Positions 1-8,561 are shown, counted from the stretch's first letter. The stretch is 23,988 nt of DNA from Anaerolineae bacterium (GCA_030598425.1 JAUVPY010000001.1:1-23988); one strand, 5' to 3'. The notes: generated from the letters alone by a model not told the origin. Translations and numbers: made by a program.

Positions 1-1490
1 CGCTGCGTACGGCTGACGCGGGATACCTCACTCGCCGGCTAGTGGACGTGGCACAGGATTTGATCATCAACGAAATTGACTGTGACACCAATGCTGGACT
101 GTGGATTCGCGAGGATGAATCGAAAAAAATCGGCGAGTCGCTGGCTGAGCGCATTTGGGCGCGTGCGGCTGCTGCCAAAATTGTTAACCCAGAAACGGGT
201 GAGATCATAGTCGATCGCGGCCAAGTGATCGAGGAAGCCGAAGCTGAGGCAATCGTCAAGGCCGGTATAACAGAGGTCTATGCTCGCAGCCCGATGGTGT
301 GCGAACTCGAGCACGGCATTTGTGGCACGTGCTACGGACGTGATCTCGCCCGTGGTGGACTGGCCAGGATAGGCGAAGCAGTGGGCGTCATCGCTGCTCA
401 GTCCATTGGTGAGCCCGGCACTCAGCTTACGCTGCGTACCTTCCACACGGGTGGCGTGGCCGGTGTCGAAGACATCACCCACGGTTTGCCGCGCGTACAG
501 GAGCTTTTTGAGGCCCGCAACCCCAAAGGTGAGGCAATCATTTCCGACATAGACGGGCGCGTAGAGTCGCTGTCCACCGAAGACGGTGGGCGGATGCTCA
601 AAGTGATCTTTTCCGAGATGCGCGAGGATGTGCCTGAGATCCCCGGTAACTGGGCAATCCTGGTGGAGGATGGAGATGAGGTTGCTGCACGTATGCGGCT
701 GGCTAAGCGCGGTGACAAAGAGATTTTGGCTGAGCACGCCGGCATTGTTCAGAGAGATGGCCGCAAAATTGTTGTGCGATGGGAATTCAAAGACGAGTAC
801 GAGTACGAGGTGGCGTCAGCAGCCCGCCTGCGCGTCGAAACTGGGGATGCGGTGGCCGCTGGACAACAGCTCACCGAAGGCTCCAAGAATCCCAATCGCA
901 TACTCCGCATCTTGGGTCGTGAAGCGGCGCAGGTGTATTTGATGGAGGAAGTTCAGCGGGTCTACCATTCGCAAGGTGTGTCCATCCATGACAAGCACAT
1001 AGAGCTTATCGTTCGTCAGATGACCAGCAAGGTTAGCGTTTCTACCAGCGGGGACAGTGAGTATTTGCCGGGTGAACTGATTGATCGTCTGAAATTCCAG
1101 AGTATGAATGACCGACTAATTGCCGCCGGCAAGGCACCTGCTAGCGGACGACCGGTTTTGTTGGGTATTACCAAAGCTTCCCTTAAAACCGAAAGCTTCC
1201 TTTCGGCTGCGTCGTTCCAGCATACCATCAATGTGCTGGCGGAGGCTGCCATTGAAGGCAAGGAGGACTCACTGTACGGCCTCAAGGAGAATGTAATCAT
1301 CGGCAAGCTTATCCCGGCTGGCACTGGCTATTACCAGCACAGAGAGCGCGAAGAAGAGGTAAAGAGCCAGGACGGCCGCGATGGAGATGGAGACATCTCT
1401 TTGGATGTGGAGGGTATCTTCGACCAGGTGATGGAGAGCGACGTTGAGGAGGTCGAAGAAGCGAATATGCAGGACGCCGAAAGCGATTAG
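1..1490 (+). CDS. rpoC: RNA polymerase subunit beta', C-terminal part (cut by window start)
   Basis: This is the C-terminal portion of the beta' subunit, the catalytic clamp subunit of RNA polymerase. The frame is open from base 3 and reads [19 protein letters not shown], a conserved RpoC stretch, so the true start lies upstream of the window and the GTG at 42 is internal. Cysteine codons at 300, 321 and 330 form the C-x6-C-x2-C part of the second zinc site. The trigger loop follows at about 373-470 ([19 protein letters not shown]), with the Arg and His that contact incoming NTP. The text runs straight on to the jaw region, so the large trigger-loop insertion of E. coli is absent. The protein ends in an acidic tail rich in Glu and Asp. 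rpsU follows 108 bases later with no obvious terminator between, so the two may be cotranscribed. Confidence 0.98.
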   Translation, partial: LRTADAGYLTRRLVDVAQDLIINEIDCDTNAGLWIREDESKKIGESLAERIWARAAAAKIVNPETGEIIVDRGQVIEEAEAEAIVKAGITEVYARSPMVCELEHGICGTCYGRDLARGGLARIGEAVGVIAAQSIGEPGTQLTLRTFHTGGVAGVEDITHGLPRVQELFEARNPKGEAIISDIDGRVESLSTEDGGRMLKVIFSEMREDVPEIPGNWAILVEDGDEVAARMRLAKRGDKEILAEHAGIVQRDGRKIVVRWEFKDEYEYEVASAARLRVETGDAVAAGQQLTEGSKNPNRILRILGREAAQVYLMEEVQRVYHSQGVSIHDKHIELIVRQMTSKVSVSTSGDSEYLPGELIDRLKFQSMNDRLIAAGKAPASGRPVLLGITKASLKTESFLSAASFQHTINVLAEAAIEGKEDSLYGLKENVIIGKLIPAGTGYYQHREREEEVKSQDGRDGDGDISLDVEGIFDQVMESDVEEVEEANMQDAESD

Positions 1491-1598
1491 CTGGAAATGA
1501 TGTAGGTAAACCATTCGCGGAGGATGCTATATCTGGGAAGTGATGCAGACCAGAGGGCAGACAGTTATCGCGTTAGGAAAGGAGGTGAGACCAAGGCA

Positions 1599-1802
1599 AT
1601 GAGTGTGACACTACGGCCAGGTGAATCGCAAGAGAATCTATTGAAGCGATTCCGGAAGGAAGTCGTCAAGGGGCGTATTCTCAGTACATATCGCAAGAAG
1701 CGCTGGTATGTTTCCAAGAGCGAGCAGCGCCGTCTGGCGAAGCAGCGCGCAGCACGAAAGGCACGGCGCAAGATGCTGCGACGGATGGCAAAACAACGGT
1801 AA
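1599..1802 (+). CDS. rpsU: 30S ribosomal protein S21
   Basis: This 67-residue basic protein matches the S21 family, a small-subunit protein near the 3' end of 16S rRNA that helps initiation. Recognisable features are the early ESQENLLKRFRKEV helix, the central RKKRWYVSKSEQRR segment and the very basic AARKARRKMLRRMAK tail. The frame is open further upstream from an ATG at 1524. The ATG at 1599 is preferred because a strong Shine-Dalgarno (GGAGGTGA, 1581-1588) sits 10 bases before it and because the family begins at this point. It lies between rpoC and gyrA on the same strand. The next strong hairpin is at 1894-1922. Confidence 0.93.
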   Translation: MSVTLRPGESQENLLKRFRKEVVKGRILSTYRKKRWYVSKSEQRRLAKQRAARKARRKMLRRMAKQR

Positions 1803-1824
1803 CTATGGGTAGGTAAGGGCGTCT

Positions 1825-1852
1825 TTGAAAAGGTCTAGTGCGTTATTATATG
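1825..1852 (+). promoter_or_regulatory. Candidate promoter for gyrA
   Basis: TTGAAA at 1825-1830 is followed after 16 bases by TATATG at 1847-1852, giving a predicted start near 1859 and a leader of about 90 bases before gyrA. The -10 is imperfect (TATTAT and TTATAT overlap it), so the exact register is uncertain. If real, the hairpin at 1894-1922 lies inside the gyrA leader and is not only behind rpsU. Confidence 0.4.
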
Positions 1853-1860
1853 GAAGACCA

Positions 1861-1939
1861 CTCTGAGACGACGCATATCCAGTTTACGTAGCCAGAGGGG
1901 GTGCCGAACAGTCGCCCCCTCTCTTTTTGAGACTCAGAG
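1861..1939 (+). promoter_or_regulatory. gyrA leader with possible ribosome-site-hiding stem
   Basis: CTCTGAG at 1861-1867 is exactly complementary to CTCAGAG at 1933-1939. The second arm overlaps the only Shine-Dalgarno-like sequence of gyrA (CAGAGGA, 1935-1941). The pairing would enclose the GC-rich hairpin at 1894-1922. What is seen is the complementarity; that it regulates translation is inferred. Confidence 0.35.
1894..1928 (+). terminator. Rho-independent terminator or attenuator between rpsU and gyrA
   Basis: A perfect 8-bp stem, AGAGGGGG (1894-1901) with CCCCCTCT (1915-1922), has a 13-base loop and is followed by a run of five T at 1924-1928. This is a good intrinsic terminator for rpsU. 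It ends only 20 bases before the gyrA ATG and lies downstream of the candidate gyrA promoter, so it may instead attenuate gyrA. Confidence 0.75.
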
Positions 1940-1948
1940 GATTGCCGT

Positions 1949-4567
1949 ATGGAAATTGGCACCGTCCGACTTGTAGACATTGAAAGGGAGATGCAGGAGG
2001 CGTACCTGGACTACGCCATGAGCGTCATCGTGTCGCGTGCGCTGCCCGACGTGCGCGATGGGCTCAAGCCGGTCCACCGGCGTATTCTGTACGCAATGCA
2101 CGATATGGGGCTTCAGGCCAGCACTCCCTACAAAAAGAGTGCGCGCATTGTGGGTGAGGTGCTGGGCAAATATCATCCGCACGGTGATGCGGCCGTTTAC
2201 GAGGCTATGGCCCGTATGGCGCAGGATTTCTCAATGCGCGCGCCGTTGATCGATGGTCAGGGCAACTTTGGCTCCATCGATGGTGATCCCCCAGCGGCCA
2301 TGCGCTATACTGAGGCGCGGCTGACCACGTCATCCCAAGAGATGTTGGCCGATATCGAGAGAGAGACCGTGGACTTCGTCGAGAACTTCGATGGTAGTCT
2401 CACGGAACCCGAGGTCTTGCCAGCCAAGTTACCCAATTTCCTCGTCAACGGCGCTTCGGGCATTGCCGTGGCGATGGCCACCAACGTGCCACCTCATAAC
2501 CTGGGTGAAATCTGCGACGCTCTTGTTTTCATGATGGATCGGACGGTGAAGGGCACAGGGGATGCTGTCTCAGTAGAAGACTTGCTTAAGTTTGTACAGG
2601 GGCCGGATTTCCCCACTGGCGGTATCGTCTATCGCTATGCCCGGGGGGGCGATGCCAGTGACGAAAGCGCGGACCTAATTCGGAGCGCGTACGCAGTGGG
2701 GCGTGGCCGCTTCACTGTGCAGGCAAAAACGCACATTGAAGAGATGACGCGCAACCGACATCGCATCGTGGTTACTGAGTTGCCTTACCAGACCAACAAG
2801 ACCAACCTCATCGAGCGCGTCGCTGAGTTGGTTCGCGATGGCAAAATCGAGGGTATTACCGACCTGCGTGACGAAAGCGACCGGCAGGGCATGCGCCTCG
2901 TCATTGAGCTCACTCGCACGGTCGAGCCTCGTCAGGTGCTCGAACAGCTCTTCAAGCTAACGCCAATGCAACAGACTTTCGGAATGAACATGCTGGCATT
3001 AGTGGACGGCGAACCCCGCTTGCTTCCGCTTAAGCGGGCTTTGCAGCTCTTCATCGAGCACCGGCAGGAAATCATCACTCGTCGCAGCCGCTTTGAATTG
3101 GCCAGAGCCCGTCAACGCGCTCATGTGCTAGAGGGTTTGTTGGTGGCACTGGCCAATTTGGACGAGGTCATAGCCACTATCCGAGCCTCGCGCACTGTGG
3201 ACACGGCTCGCCGAAACTTACGCCGTAAGTTCAAACTGACTGAGGCTCAGGCTCAGGCAATTCTCGAGATGCCACTGCGTCGCCTGGCTGCCCTGGAGCG
3301 CAAGAAAATCGAGACTGAATACAAAGAGGTGCTGAAGCGCATTAAAGTGTTGGAAGACCTGCTGCGCAGCCCTAAAAAGATATTAGGCGTCATCAAGGCC
3401 GATTTGCTGGAACTCAAATCGAAATATGGCTCGCCGCGTCGCACCCATATCGTAGCCGGTGAGAAGAGCCAGCTCATGGCCCAGGATCTGGTGCCGGATG
3501 AATACGTGGTCGTTGCCGTCAGCGAGAGTGGCCGGGTCTGTTGCTGGCCCGTCGACCAGGGAGTAGAGCCAGCCCGAGGCCGCCAGAAGGACCCGCTGGT
3601 CGCTATTGCTTCGGCCAACACGCGAGATAATCTTTACCTCTTGACTGAGGATGGCACAGCTATCGTGATACCCACTCACCAGGTCCCGCCTGGGGCGACC
3701 CCTGGTGAAGGGTTGTCGGTCGCGGAACTGGCTGGCCTTCCTGCTCAGCCGACAATAGCGGCTGCACTCGCGTTAGCACCTACAGGTCCTGCTGAGAAAC
3801 AAGGGGCGGACGGCCCGGCCGGTTACCTTTTCCTCACCAGTCGACTGGGCCGGGTTAAACGAGTCACCTTGGCTGACCTGGCTGCCGCCCGCACCAATGA
3901 GATCACTGTGATGAAGCTGGACAAGGACGATGCGCTGGGCTGGGCCGTTCTCACCACTGGCAAGGAGGAGGTAATCCTCATTGTTTCGAACGGCCAGGCT
4001 ATTCGCTTTTCAGAGGGGGACGTCCGACCCACAGGCCTACCGGCCGGTGGGGTGTTCGGTGTGAAGATGGGTGAACAGGATTGGGTGGTGGGCATGGGGG
4101 TCTACCGCTCTCGGGGTGATGTGGTTGTCATCTCCGAGATGGGTGTCGGTAAGCGCAGCGCTCTAAGCGAATACCCCACCCAGGGACGCCATGGGACAGG
4201 CGTGGTTACCGCCAGCCTGTCAGCCAAGTCAGGTCAACTGGCAGCCGGGGCGGTGGCTAATGTTTCTGACCGGTTGCTGATGGTGTCTGCTAAGGGGAAC
4301 AGCAAGGCTGTGTTCGTCCGCAGCCTGCCGAAGGCTCGCCGGGCCATCCAAGGCAGGGAGCTGATAGCCATTCGTGGGCGGGATAGACTGGCGACCCTGC
4401 TGGTGTTGTCACAGGTGGAGGTCGAGGCGGCCAAACCAGCCAGTCGGAAACGGGCCTCTCGCGCCTCCAGCCGGCGACGCAGCAGCTCGAAAACGACCAA
4501 GGCTCAGTCAAGTCGCAAAAGAACACCGTCTCGCTCGGTAGGTCGCAAGAAGAGGAGCACAAAATGA
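1949..4567 (+). CDS. gyrA: DNA gyrase/topoisomerase IV subunit A
   Basis: This 872-residue protein is the DNA-breaking and rejoining subunit of a type IIA topoisomerase. The catalytic tyrosine is Tyr120 in [10 protein letters not shown]. The DNA-gate helix reads [10 protein letters not shown] (76-85), so Ala81 stands where E. coli GyrA has Ser83 and Glu85 where it has Asp87. A beta-pinwheel C-terminal domain begins near residue 515. The canonical GyrA box (consensus QRRGGKG) is not seen at its usual first-blade place, where the text reads [10 protein letters not shown] later blade has QGRHGTG. The protein ends in about 44 residues very rich in Ser, Arg and Lys, which could bind DNA. Known family members with Ala at the Ser83 site, such as mycobacterial GyrA, respond less to quinolones. 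gyrA is preferred over parC by overall similarity and because no second A subunit is visible, but the box leaves room for doubt. The stop overlaps the next start as ATGA. Confidence 0.9.
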   Translation: MEIGTVRLVDIEREMQEAYLDYAMSVIVSRALPDVRDGLKPVHRRILYAMHDMGLQASTPYKKSARIVGEVLGKYHPHGDAAVYEAMARMAQDFSMRAPLIDGQGNFGSIDGDPPAAMRYTEARLTTSSQEMLADIERETVDFVENFDGSLTEPEVLPAKLPNFLVNGASGIAVAMATNVPPHNLGEICDALVFMMDRTVKGTGDAVSVEDLLKFVQGPDFPTGGIVYRYARGGDASDESADLIRSAYAVGRGRFTVQAKTHIEEMTRNRHRIVVTELPYQTNKTNLIERVAELVRDGKIEGITDLRDESDRQGMRLVIELTRTVEPRQVLEQLFKLTPMQQTFGMNMLALVDGEPRLLPLKRALQLFIEHRQEIITRRSRFELARARQRAHVLEGLLVALANLDEVIATIRASRTVDTARRNLRRKFKLTEAQAQAILEMPLRRLAALERKKIETEYKEVLKRIKVLEDLLRSPKKILGVIKADLLELKSKYGSPRRTHIVAGEKSQLMAQDLVPDEYVVVAVSESGRVCCWPVDQGVEPARGRQKDPLVAIASANTRDNLYLLTEDGTAIVIPTHQVPPGATPGEGLSVAELAGLPAQPTIAAALALAPTGPAEKQGADGPAGYLFLTSRLGRVKRVTLADLAAARTNEITVMKLDKDDALGWAVLTTGKEEVILIVSNGQAIRFSEGDVRPTGLPAGGVFGVKMGEQDWVVGMGVYRSRGDVVVISEMGVGKRSALSEYPTQGRHGTGVVTASLSAKSGQLAAGAVANVSDRLLMVSAKGNSKAVFVRSLPKARRAIQGRELIAIRGRDRLATLLVLSQVEVEAAKPASRKRASRASSRRRSSSKTTKAQSSRKRTPSRSVGRKKRSTK

Positions 4568-4941
4568 ATTATTCAGATACAATGGCAACCTGCCAGCATT
4601 GCGGACGGGAGTTTGTATTCACGGTCACCGCTCAGCGGGAACTGGCGGAGAAGGGACTGCCACTGACTCCGCCTGAATTCTGTTCCCGTTGCCGGGTAAT
4701 GATGCCGCTCACCGACGACGAAGGCAAGGCTCAGGGCGTAGTGAAGTGGTTCAACTCCCAAAAGGGATTTGGCTTCATCGGCTTGAAGAACGGAGAGGAA
4801 ATCTTCGTGCACAAGACGGGTCTGGGTGAAGGGATTCCGGTGCTGACGGATGGGCAGGAAGTGGAATTCGAAGTCGAGGAGACGATCAAAGGGCCGCAGG
4901 CAGTAAACGTAGTCCCGTCTCAACACGGTCCGGCTGAATGA
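4564..4941 (+). CDS. Zinc-ribbon plus cold-shock domain protein
   Basis: The 125-residue product joins an N-terminal zinc ribbon to a cold-shock OB-fold domain. Cys10-x2-Cys13 and Cys40-x2-Cys43 form the likely zinc site. The cold-shock domain spans about 56-117, with RNP1 as KGFGFI (67-72) and RNP2 as IFVHKT (80-85), the motifs that stack on single-stranded RNA or DNA. Ordinary CspA proteins are about 70 residues, so the zinc ribbon is an added module. Its ATG overlaps the gyrA stop (ATGA, 4564-4567), which implies translational coupling. A second possible start is the Met at residue 7. The role is inferred to be nucleic-acid chaperoning or stress adaptation. Cold shock and supercoiling respond together in other bacteria, which fits the pairing with gyrA. 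Confidence 0.88.
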   Translation: MNYSDTMATCQHCGREFVFTVTAQRELAEKGLPLTPPEFCSRCRVMMPLTDDEGKAQGVVKWFNSQKGFGFIGLKNGEEIFVHKTGLGEGIPVLTDGQEVEFEVEETIKGPQAVNVVPSQHGPAE

Positions 4942-4976
4942 CTGAAGAGTTGAGCTAGGTAGTTCGGAGATTCTGA

Positions 4977-5288
4977 TTGGCTGAGTTCAGACGAGTAGCT
5001 AGCATCAACGAGATTCCCCCCGGCAAGGGGATCGTTGCAGAAGTAGATAGTAAGAAGATCGCTGTATTTAACGTCAAAGGCGTTTTCTACGCTATTGATA
5101 ACATTTGCGCCCATCGAGGCGGCCCGCTCGGCGAAGGCCCCCTGCGCGGCACCACAGTCAATTGTCCCTGGCACGGTTCGGGCTTTGACGTAACCAGCGG
5201 TCAGGTTCTTGGGCCACCAGCTTCTACAGGTGTTACCAGTTATTCCACTAAGGTGGAGGAGGGCGGCATCTGGGTGGCGCTTTCCTGA
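4977..5288 (+). CDS. Rieske [2Fe-2S] ferredoxin-like protein
   Basis: This 103-residue soluble protein has the full Rieske cluster motif Cys44-x-His46 and Cys63-x2-His66, separated by 16 residues (CAHRGGPLG and CPWHGSGFD). There is no signal peptide or membrane segment, so it resembles the small electron-carrier ferredoxins of oxygenases and of NirD-type reductases rather than the bc1 complex subunit. The start is a TTG at 4977, chosen because CGGAGA lies 6 bases upstream and the family begins with a short strand here. The gene follows the cold-shock gene by 35 bases on the same strand. No oxygenase or reductase partner is present in the window, so the electron acceptor is unknown. Its stop is one base from the stop of the convergent lipoprotein gene. 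Confidence 0.9.
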   Translation: MAEFRRVASINEIPPGKGIVAEVDSKKIAVFNVKGVFYAIDNICAHRGGPLGEGPLRGTTVNCPWHGSGFDVTSGQVLGPPASTGVTSYSTKVEEGGIWVALS

Positions 5289-5289
5289 T

Positions 5290-7326
5290 CTATCTCCAAA
5301 AACGCCATTCGGTGCCGTAGATGCTCACCCCTTTGCTGCCCATCCATACACTGCTCGCTGAGGCAACAAACAGTTCTCCTGTCGGACCCCATGCCATTGC
5401 TTCCACCAATTCCTCCGCCAACTCGGGAGGACCTGTGGACTGCCACGTTTCACCTCCATCGGCCGACCGGTAGAGCCCAGCGTAAGCTGTGCCTGCGTAG
5501 ACAGTCCTTGGATTCTTGGGATCAAAAAGAATGGCCGTCACTGATTTCTCCTCCAGCCCCTTTCCCCACAGCTCCACCGTGTCACCGCCATCGTAACTAC
5601 GATAGGCCCCCCGCGTCGCCCCGATATAAAGGACTGATGCCCCTTCTTCGGTATTTGGGGCAGGACGGGTCACTAGGGTCAGCACTGTCTGGTCGTCCAG
5701 CCGATGGCCTACCGGCCGCCAGTCTTTTCCTCTATAGCGGCTGCGATAAAGGCCAGTGTCGGTGCCCAAGTATACGGTCGAAGGACTTTGCGGGTCTAGC
5801 GCCAGACTGATCGCCTCGGTAGTCACGCCCATCCCGGTCCAGCGAGCCTGCCACCTTTGGCCTCCATCGTTGCTTTCGTACATCCGCTCCCAGGCCGCCA
5901 GTATGTAGATTTGGGCGGCGTCTTCCGGCGAAATGCGTATGGCCCGGATGCCGATCTCCAGATCCGAGGGCACTTGTGTCCAATTTGCGCCGCCGTCGTT
6001 GCTGCGATATAGCCCGCCGCTGGCTACCCCCGCGTAGGCTACCCGCCCATCCGACGAATCGCTCGCCAGCGCGGTCACGCCCCCTGGCTGGAAATCCTGG
6101 TTGGGCGAGTGTCCCAGTTGTACCCTTTCCCAACGGCGCGTCGTCGGCCGCCAACGGAAAAGCCCGGCGCGTGTACCGATCAGCAGCCCGTCATCGGTGG
6201 CGAGGAGGGCGTTGGCATTGGGGATGCCCAACGATGGTGACAGATACGTCCAGGTCTGACTGGCATCGCCACACTGTTCCCCTTGTTCTTGCGGGCCAGG
6301 ACCGGGCGGTCCGAATGTGGGCGGCATTGGGGTGGCATAAATGCCGGTCCAGGTTCCGGCCAAGAGCCGACCCCCAGCCGTAGCCAAAGCCAATACGCCC
6401 CCCTGAGTTGGCACACGGACTCCAATCTCTTCCCAGGTTTCACCGCCGTCTTGGCTGCAATAAACCTGGCCCTTTCCACTGCCGGCGAAGAGGGTCCCGG
6501 ATACCCCGTTGCCAGATCCCGACTGCGTAGAGGGGTCCGCTAGCCATAGTAGGGAAACCACCTCGTCGAGCGCCCAGCCGACAGGCAATGGCTCCCAGGA
6601 ACCACCACCGTCGTGGGTTCGCACCAGGTGGTTACGTAAGCTGGCTACGGCCGTCATCGGATCGAAGGGGTTAAGGGCTAAATTGGGGGCGTAGTCACCA
6701 GGAAAAGCGGCTTTCCAAGTTTGTCCGGCATCCTGGCTGGCGTACAGTCCGTGACCTGCGGTGCCCGCATATAGGTGTTTCCCATCGGGTGAAACTGCCA
6801 GTGAGAGGACTGCCGAGGTGCTCAGTGGCTCGTCGCGCGCCAGCGGTGCCCATAAGTGCTTGTCTGGCTCTCCCAGGTAGAGCCCGGCATCATCGAATCC
6901 AACGTAAACCTGCCCAGATGCGTCAGTTGCCAGGGCAAAGGCGGTTGCTGAGGGCAGGCCTTCAGTCGCTACCGGTTTCCAGCTTGTCCCTCCATCTGTG
7001 CTTTTCAGCAGGCCATCGCGGGTCCCCGCCCAGAGAACGTCGCCAGGGAGGAGCAGCAGATCAAAAATCGGGTTATCGCCCAACCCTTGGGCACCAATAG
7101 TCCACGTCTGGCCTCCGTCAGGGCTGACAGCCAGACCGCCGGGAGCGTAATATCCGGCCCAGAGTCGACTTGGATCCCCGGGATCGACAGTTAGGGCCAA
7201 GGTTACTGCTTGACGGGGCAGGCCTGCTTCGGCCCGTTCCCAGACCCAATCGGGCGTTGCCTGACACGCGCTCAGGGCCCAAAGGATGCACAAGATTCCA
7301 AGCCCCAAGCCGGGCCTCGATCTCAT
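5290..7326 (-). CDS. Asp-box (BNR/Ycf48-like) beta-propeller lipoprotein
   Basis: This 678-residue secreted protein is built of repeated Asp-box blades. The signal peptide ends in the lipobox LSAC with Cys21 as the predicted lipidated residue, so the protein should sit on the outer face of the cytoplasmic membrane. About nine copies of the S-x-D-G-G-x-T-W motif are visible (for example SPDGGQTW, STDGGTSW, SQDGGETW, SADGGETW), consistent with one or two propellers of the sortilin/Ycf48/sialidase-like fold. No sialidase catalytic set was recognised, so an enzyme role is not claimed; binding or assembly-factor roles are possible. It lies 60 bases downstream of the nitrilase-like gene on the same strand and probably shares its promoter. 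The ATG is preceded by CGGAG at about 9 bases. Confidence 0.85.
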   Translation of the reverse strand: MRSRPGLGLGILCILWALSACQATPDWVWERAEAGLPRQAVTLALTVDPGDPSRLWAGYYAPGGLAVSPDGGQTWTIGAQGLGDNPIFDLLLLPGDVLWAGTRDGLLKSTDGGTSWKPVATEGLPSATAFALATDASGQVYVGFDDAGLYLGEPDKHLWAPLARDEPLSTSAVLSLAVSPDGKHLYAGTAGHGLYASQDAGQTWKAAFPGDYAPNLALNPFDPMTAVASLRNHLVRTHDGGGSWEPLPVGWALDEVVSLLWLADPSTQSGSGNGVSGTLFAGSGKGQVYCSQDGGETWEEIGVRVPTQGGVLALATAGGRLLAGTWTGIYATPMPPTFGPPGPGPQEQGEQCGDASQTWTYLSPSLGIPNANALLATDDGLLIGTRAGLFRWRPTTRRWERVQLGHSPNQDFQPGGVTALASDSSDGRVAYAGVASGGLYRSNDGGANWTQVPSDLEIGIRAIRISPEDAAQIYILAAWERMYESNDGGQRWQARWTGMGVTTEAISLALDPQSPSTVYLGTDTGLYRSRYRGKDWRPVGHRLDDQTVLTLVTRPAPNTEEGASVLYIGATRGAYRSYDGGDTVELWGKGLEEKSVTAILFDPKNPRTVYAGTAYAGLYRSADGGETWQSTGPPELAEELVEAMAWGPTGELFVASASSVWMGSKGVSIYGTEWRFWR

Positions 7327-7386
7327 CGCTGTGCTCCGCTGTGTATGGGGGATAAAGGACAGACGGCAAACTGCGACTTGAGCGTG

Positions 7387-8199
7387 TTAATACTTGCGAA
7401 CGATGGCTCGGTAGGTCGTTGGCTGGCGAAGTTGGAGGAGCTGATACTCTTCGCGCAAGTGACGTACTTCGTCTAGATCCACGCGAGCCAGAGCATAGCC
7501 CTCGCTCTCATCATTTATGGAGCTATAGATCTCGCCGCGCGGACCAACGATCATGCTTTGGCCAAAGAAAGTGTAGCTGGGTTCCTCACCTGTGCGATTG
7601 GCAGCGGCAATGAAGATCGAGTTCTCAAAGGCGCGTGCCAGTGAAAATGCATTCCATTCCTCGGTGTGAGGGCGCTCCCAACTGGCACACAGACACAGAA
7701 TCTCGGCCCCGTCCAACGCCAGAGAGCGAGCCACTTCGGGGAAAGCCATGTCCCAACCCAACATCAGGCCTACCATTCCAAAACTGGTCTCCAGCACCGG
7801 ATAGCGAAAGCCAGGCCGAAAAGCCAGCCGCTCCTCGCCGCGCGGGTGCACTTTTCGATAGTCGCCGAGTAATTCGCCATCAGGCCCAATTAGAATGGCT
7901 GCGTTGTAAATGATGCTCTCTACCTTCTCCTTGAGCGCCATGCCGAAAACGATGTGGGTGCTGAATTCAGCGGCCTGTTGCGCCATCAAGTTGGCGCTGT
8001 GGCCAGGGACCTTTTCGGCCAGGTCGGTAAAGCGGACGCCGCACTCGTAGCCAGTGGTGATCAGTTCTGGGAAAACGATCAGATCGACCTGCTGTTCCAG
8101 GCAGATCTTCTCAATAAATTCCGTCATGCGGATGAGGTTATCCCCCACCTCGTAGAGTCTGGGCTGCATCTGCACAACGGCCACGGTGATTTCGCGCAT
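7387..8199 (-). CDS. Nitrilase-superfamily protein lacking the catalytic cysteine
   Basis: The 270-residue product has the carbon-nitrogen hydrolase fold along its whole length. Of the usual Glu-Lys-Cys triad, Glu45 (FPELITTGY) and Lys116 (YRKVHPRGEE) are present, as is the supporting Glu in GEERLAF. The nucleophile position, normally ICYDxxFPE, reads LGWDMAFPE, so Gly148 replaces cysteine. The codon is GGT, one base away from TGT. The rest of the domain is intact, so this looks like a maintained non-hydrolytic relative, or a single recent mutation or base error. Known family members are amidases, carbamoylases and nitrilases in the cytoplasm. The ATG has AGGAG about 10 bases upstream. It is the first gene of a probable two-gene operon with the propeller lipoprotein. 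Confidence 0.85.
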   Translation of the reverse strand: MREITVAVVQMQPRLYEVGDNLIRMTEFIEKICLEQQVDLIVFPELITTGYECGVRFTDLAEKVPGHSANLMAQQAAEFSTHIVFGMALKEKVESIIYNAAILIGPDGELLGDYRKVHPRGEERLAFRPGFRYPVLETSFGMVGLMLGWDMAFPEVARSLALDGAEILCLCASWERPHTEEWNAFSLARAFENSIFIAAANRTGEEPSYTFFGQSMIVGPRGEIYSSINDESEGYALARVDLDEVRHLREEYQLLQLRQPTTYRAIVRKY

Positions 8200-8228
8200 C
8201 GATCACTTTCTCCTGAAATAGAACATTT

Positions 8229-8254
8229 GTGTCAAGTGAATTATATCTTGACAC
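8229..8254 (-). promoter_or_regulatory. Inverted repeat over the nitrilase-like gene -10 box, likely operator
   Basis: GTGTCAAG (8229-8236) and CTTGACAC (8247-8254) are perfect 8-bp inverted arms 10 bases apart, so their centres are 18 bp apart. The pair exactly brackets the minus-strand -10 box TATAAT (8240-8245). A dimeric regulator bound here would cover the core promoter. The regulator is unknown. Confidence 0.6.
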
Positions 8255-8268
8255 GGCCCCAAATGCAA
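8240..8268 (-). promoter_or_regulatory. Promoter of the nitrilase-like/propeller operon
   Basis: On the minus strand TTGCAT (8268 down to 8263), a 17-base spacer and TATAAT (8245 down to 8240) form a good sigma-70-type promoter. The predicted start is near 8233, about 34 bases before the ATG at 8199. Confidence 0.7.
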
Positions 8269-8269
8269 T

Positions 8270-8444
8270 TCTGTGCTACTTGCCTGATTGGATGCTGAAT
8301 TCTACCTTACGCCGCTAGAGCGCGCAAGCTGCTGACTAATTCTGAGGCCTTCCGTGGCCGCTTCGTGGGTTATGCCTCGTCGCCACGCCAGGCTATGCTC
8401 TATTTCTGGCGCAAAAAGCTCTCCTGTTTCAGCGTGCCTCTCTC
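8270..8444. other. Intergenic stretch without recognised gene
   Basis: This is the left half of the 432-base gap between the divergent nitrilase-like and phosphorylase genes. One plus-strand frame stays open for about 70 codons but has no plausible start with a ribosome site and resembles nothing recognised. The right half, from 8445, holds a promoter and leader. Confidence 0.5.
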
Positions 8445-8473
8445 TTGCTTGCGCGTCTGTTTACAGGTATACT
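8445..8473 (+). promoter_or_regulatory. Candidate promoter of the phosphorylase gene
   Basis: TTGCTT (8445-8450), a 17-base spacer and TATACT (8468-8473) match the sigma-70 pattern. The predicted start near 8480 coincides with the left arm of the inverted repeat at 8479-8488, giving a leader of about 150 bases. Confidence 0.55.
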
Positions 8474-8478
8474 TGGAA

Positions 8479-8561
8479 GTGTTGACATTTGAATTTTCAC
8501 CAGAGAGACATCATTAGACTCTTCGTTGGCGTCTGAGAGGACAAAGACAAGATGTCAACAC
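8479..8561 (+). repeat. Long-range 10-bp inverted repeat in the phosphorylase leader
   Basis: GTGTTGACAT (8479-8488) and ATGTCAACAC (8552-8561) are perfectly complementary arms 63 bases apart. A smaller nested stem is possible between 8514-8519 (TTAGAC) and 8531-8536 (GTCTGA), with one G-T pair. In RNA, the right arm includes the start codon of the short reading frame at 8552. It may be an RNA leader structure or a pair of protein sites. Confidence 0.5.

Noticed and set aside
5290..7326. Sialidase function for the Asp-box lipoprotein
   Set aside because: Only Asp-box motifs are visible. The Arg triad and other catalytic residues of sialidases were not recognised.
8299..8515. Plus-strand open stretch of about 70 codons in the intergenic region, a possible gene remnant
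   Set aside because: There is no start codon with a ribosome site near its beginning, and the translated text resembles no family.
8501..8560. Known riboswitch or T-box in the phosphorylase leader
   Set aside because: No conserved core of a riboswitch class or T-box sequence was recognised. Only the stems are supported.
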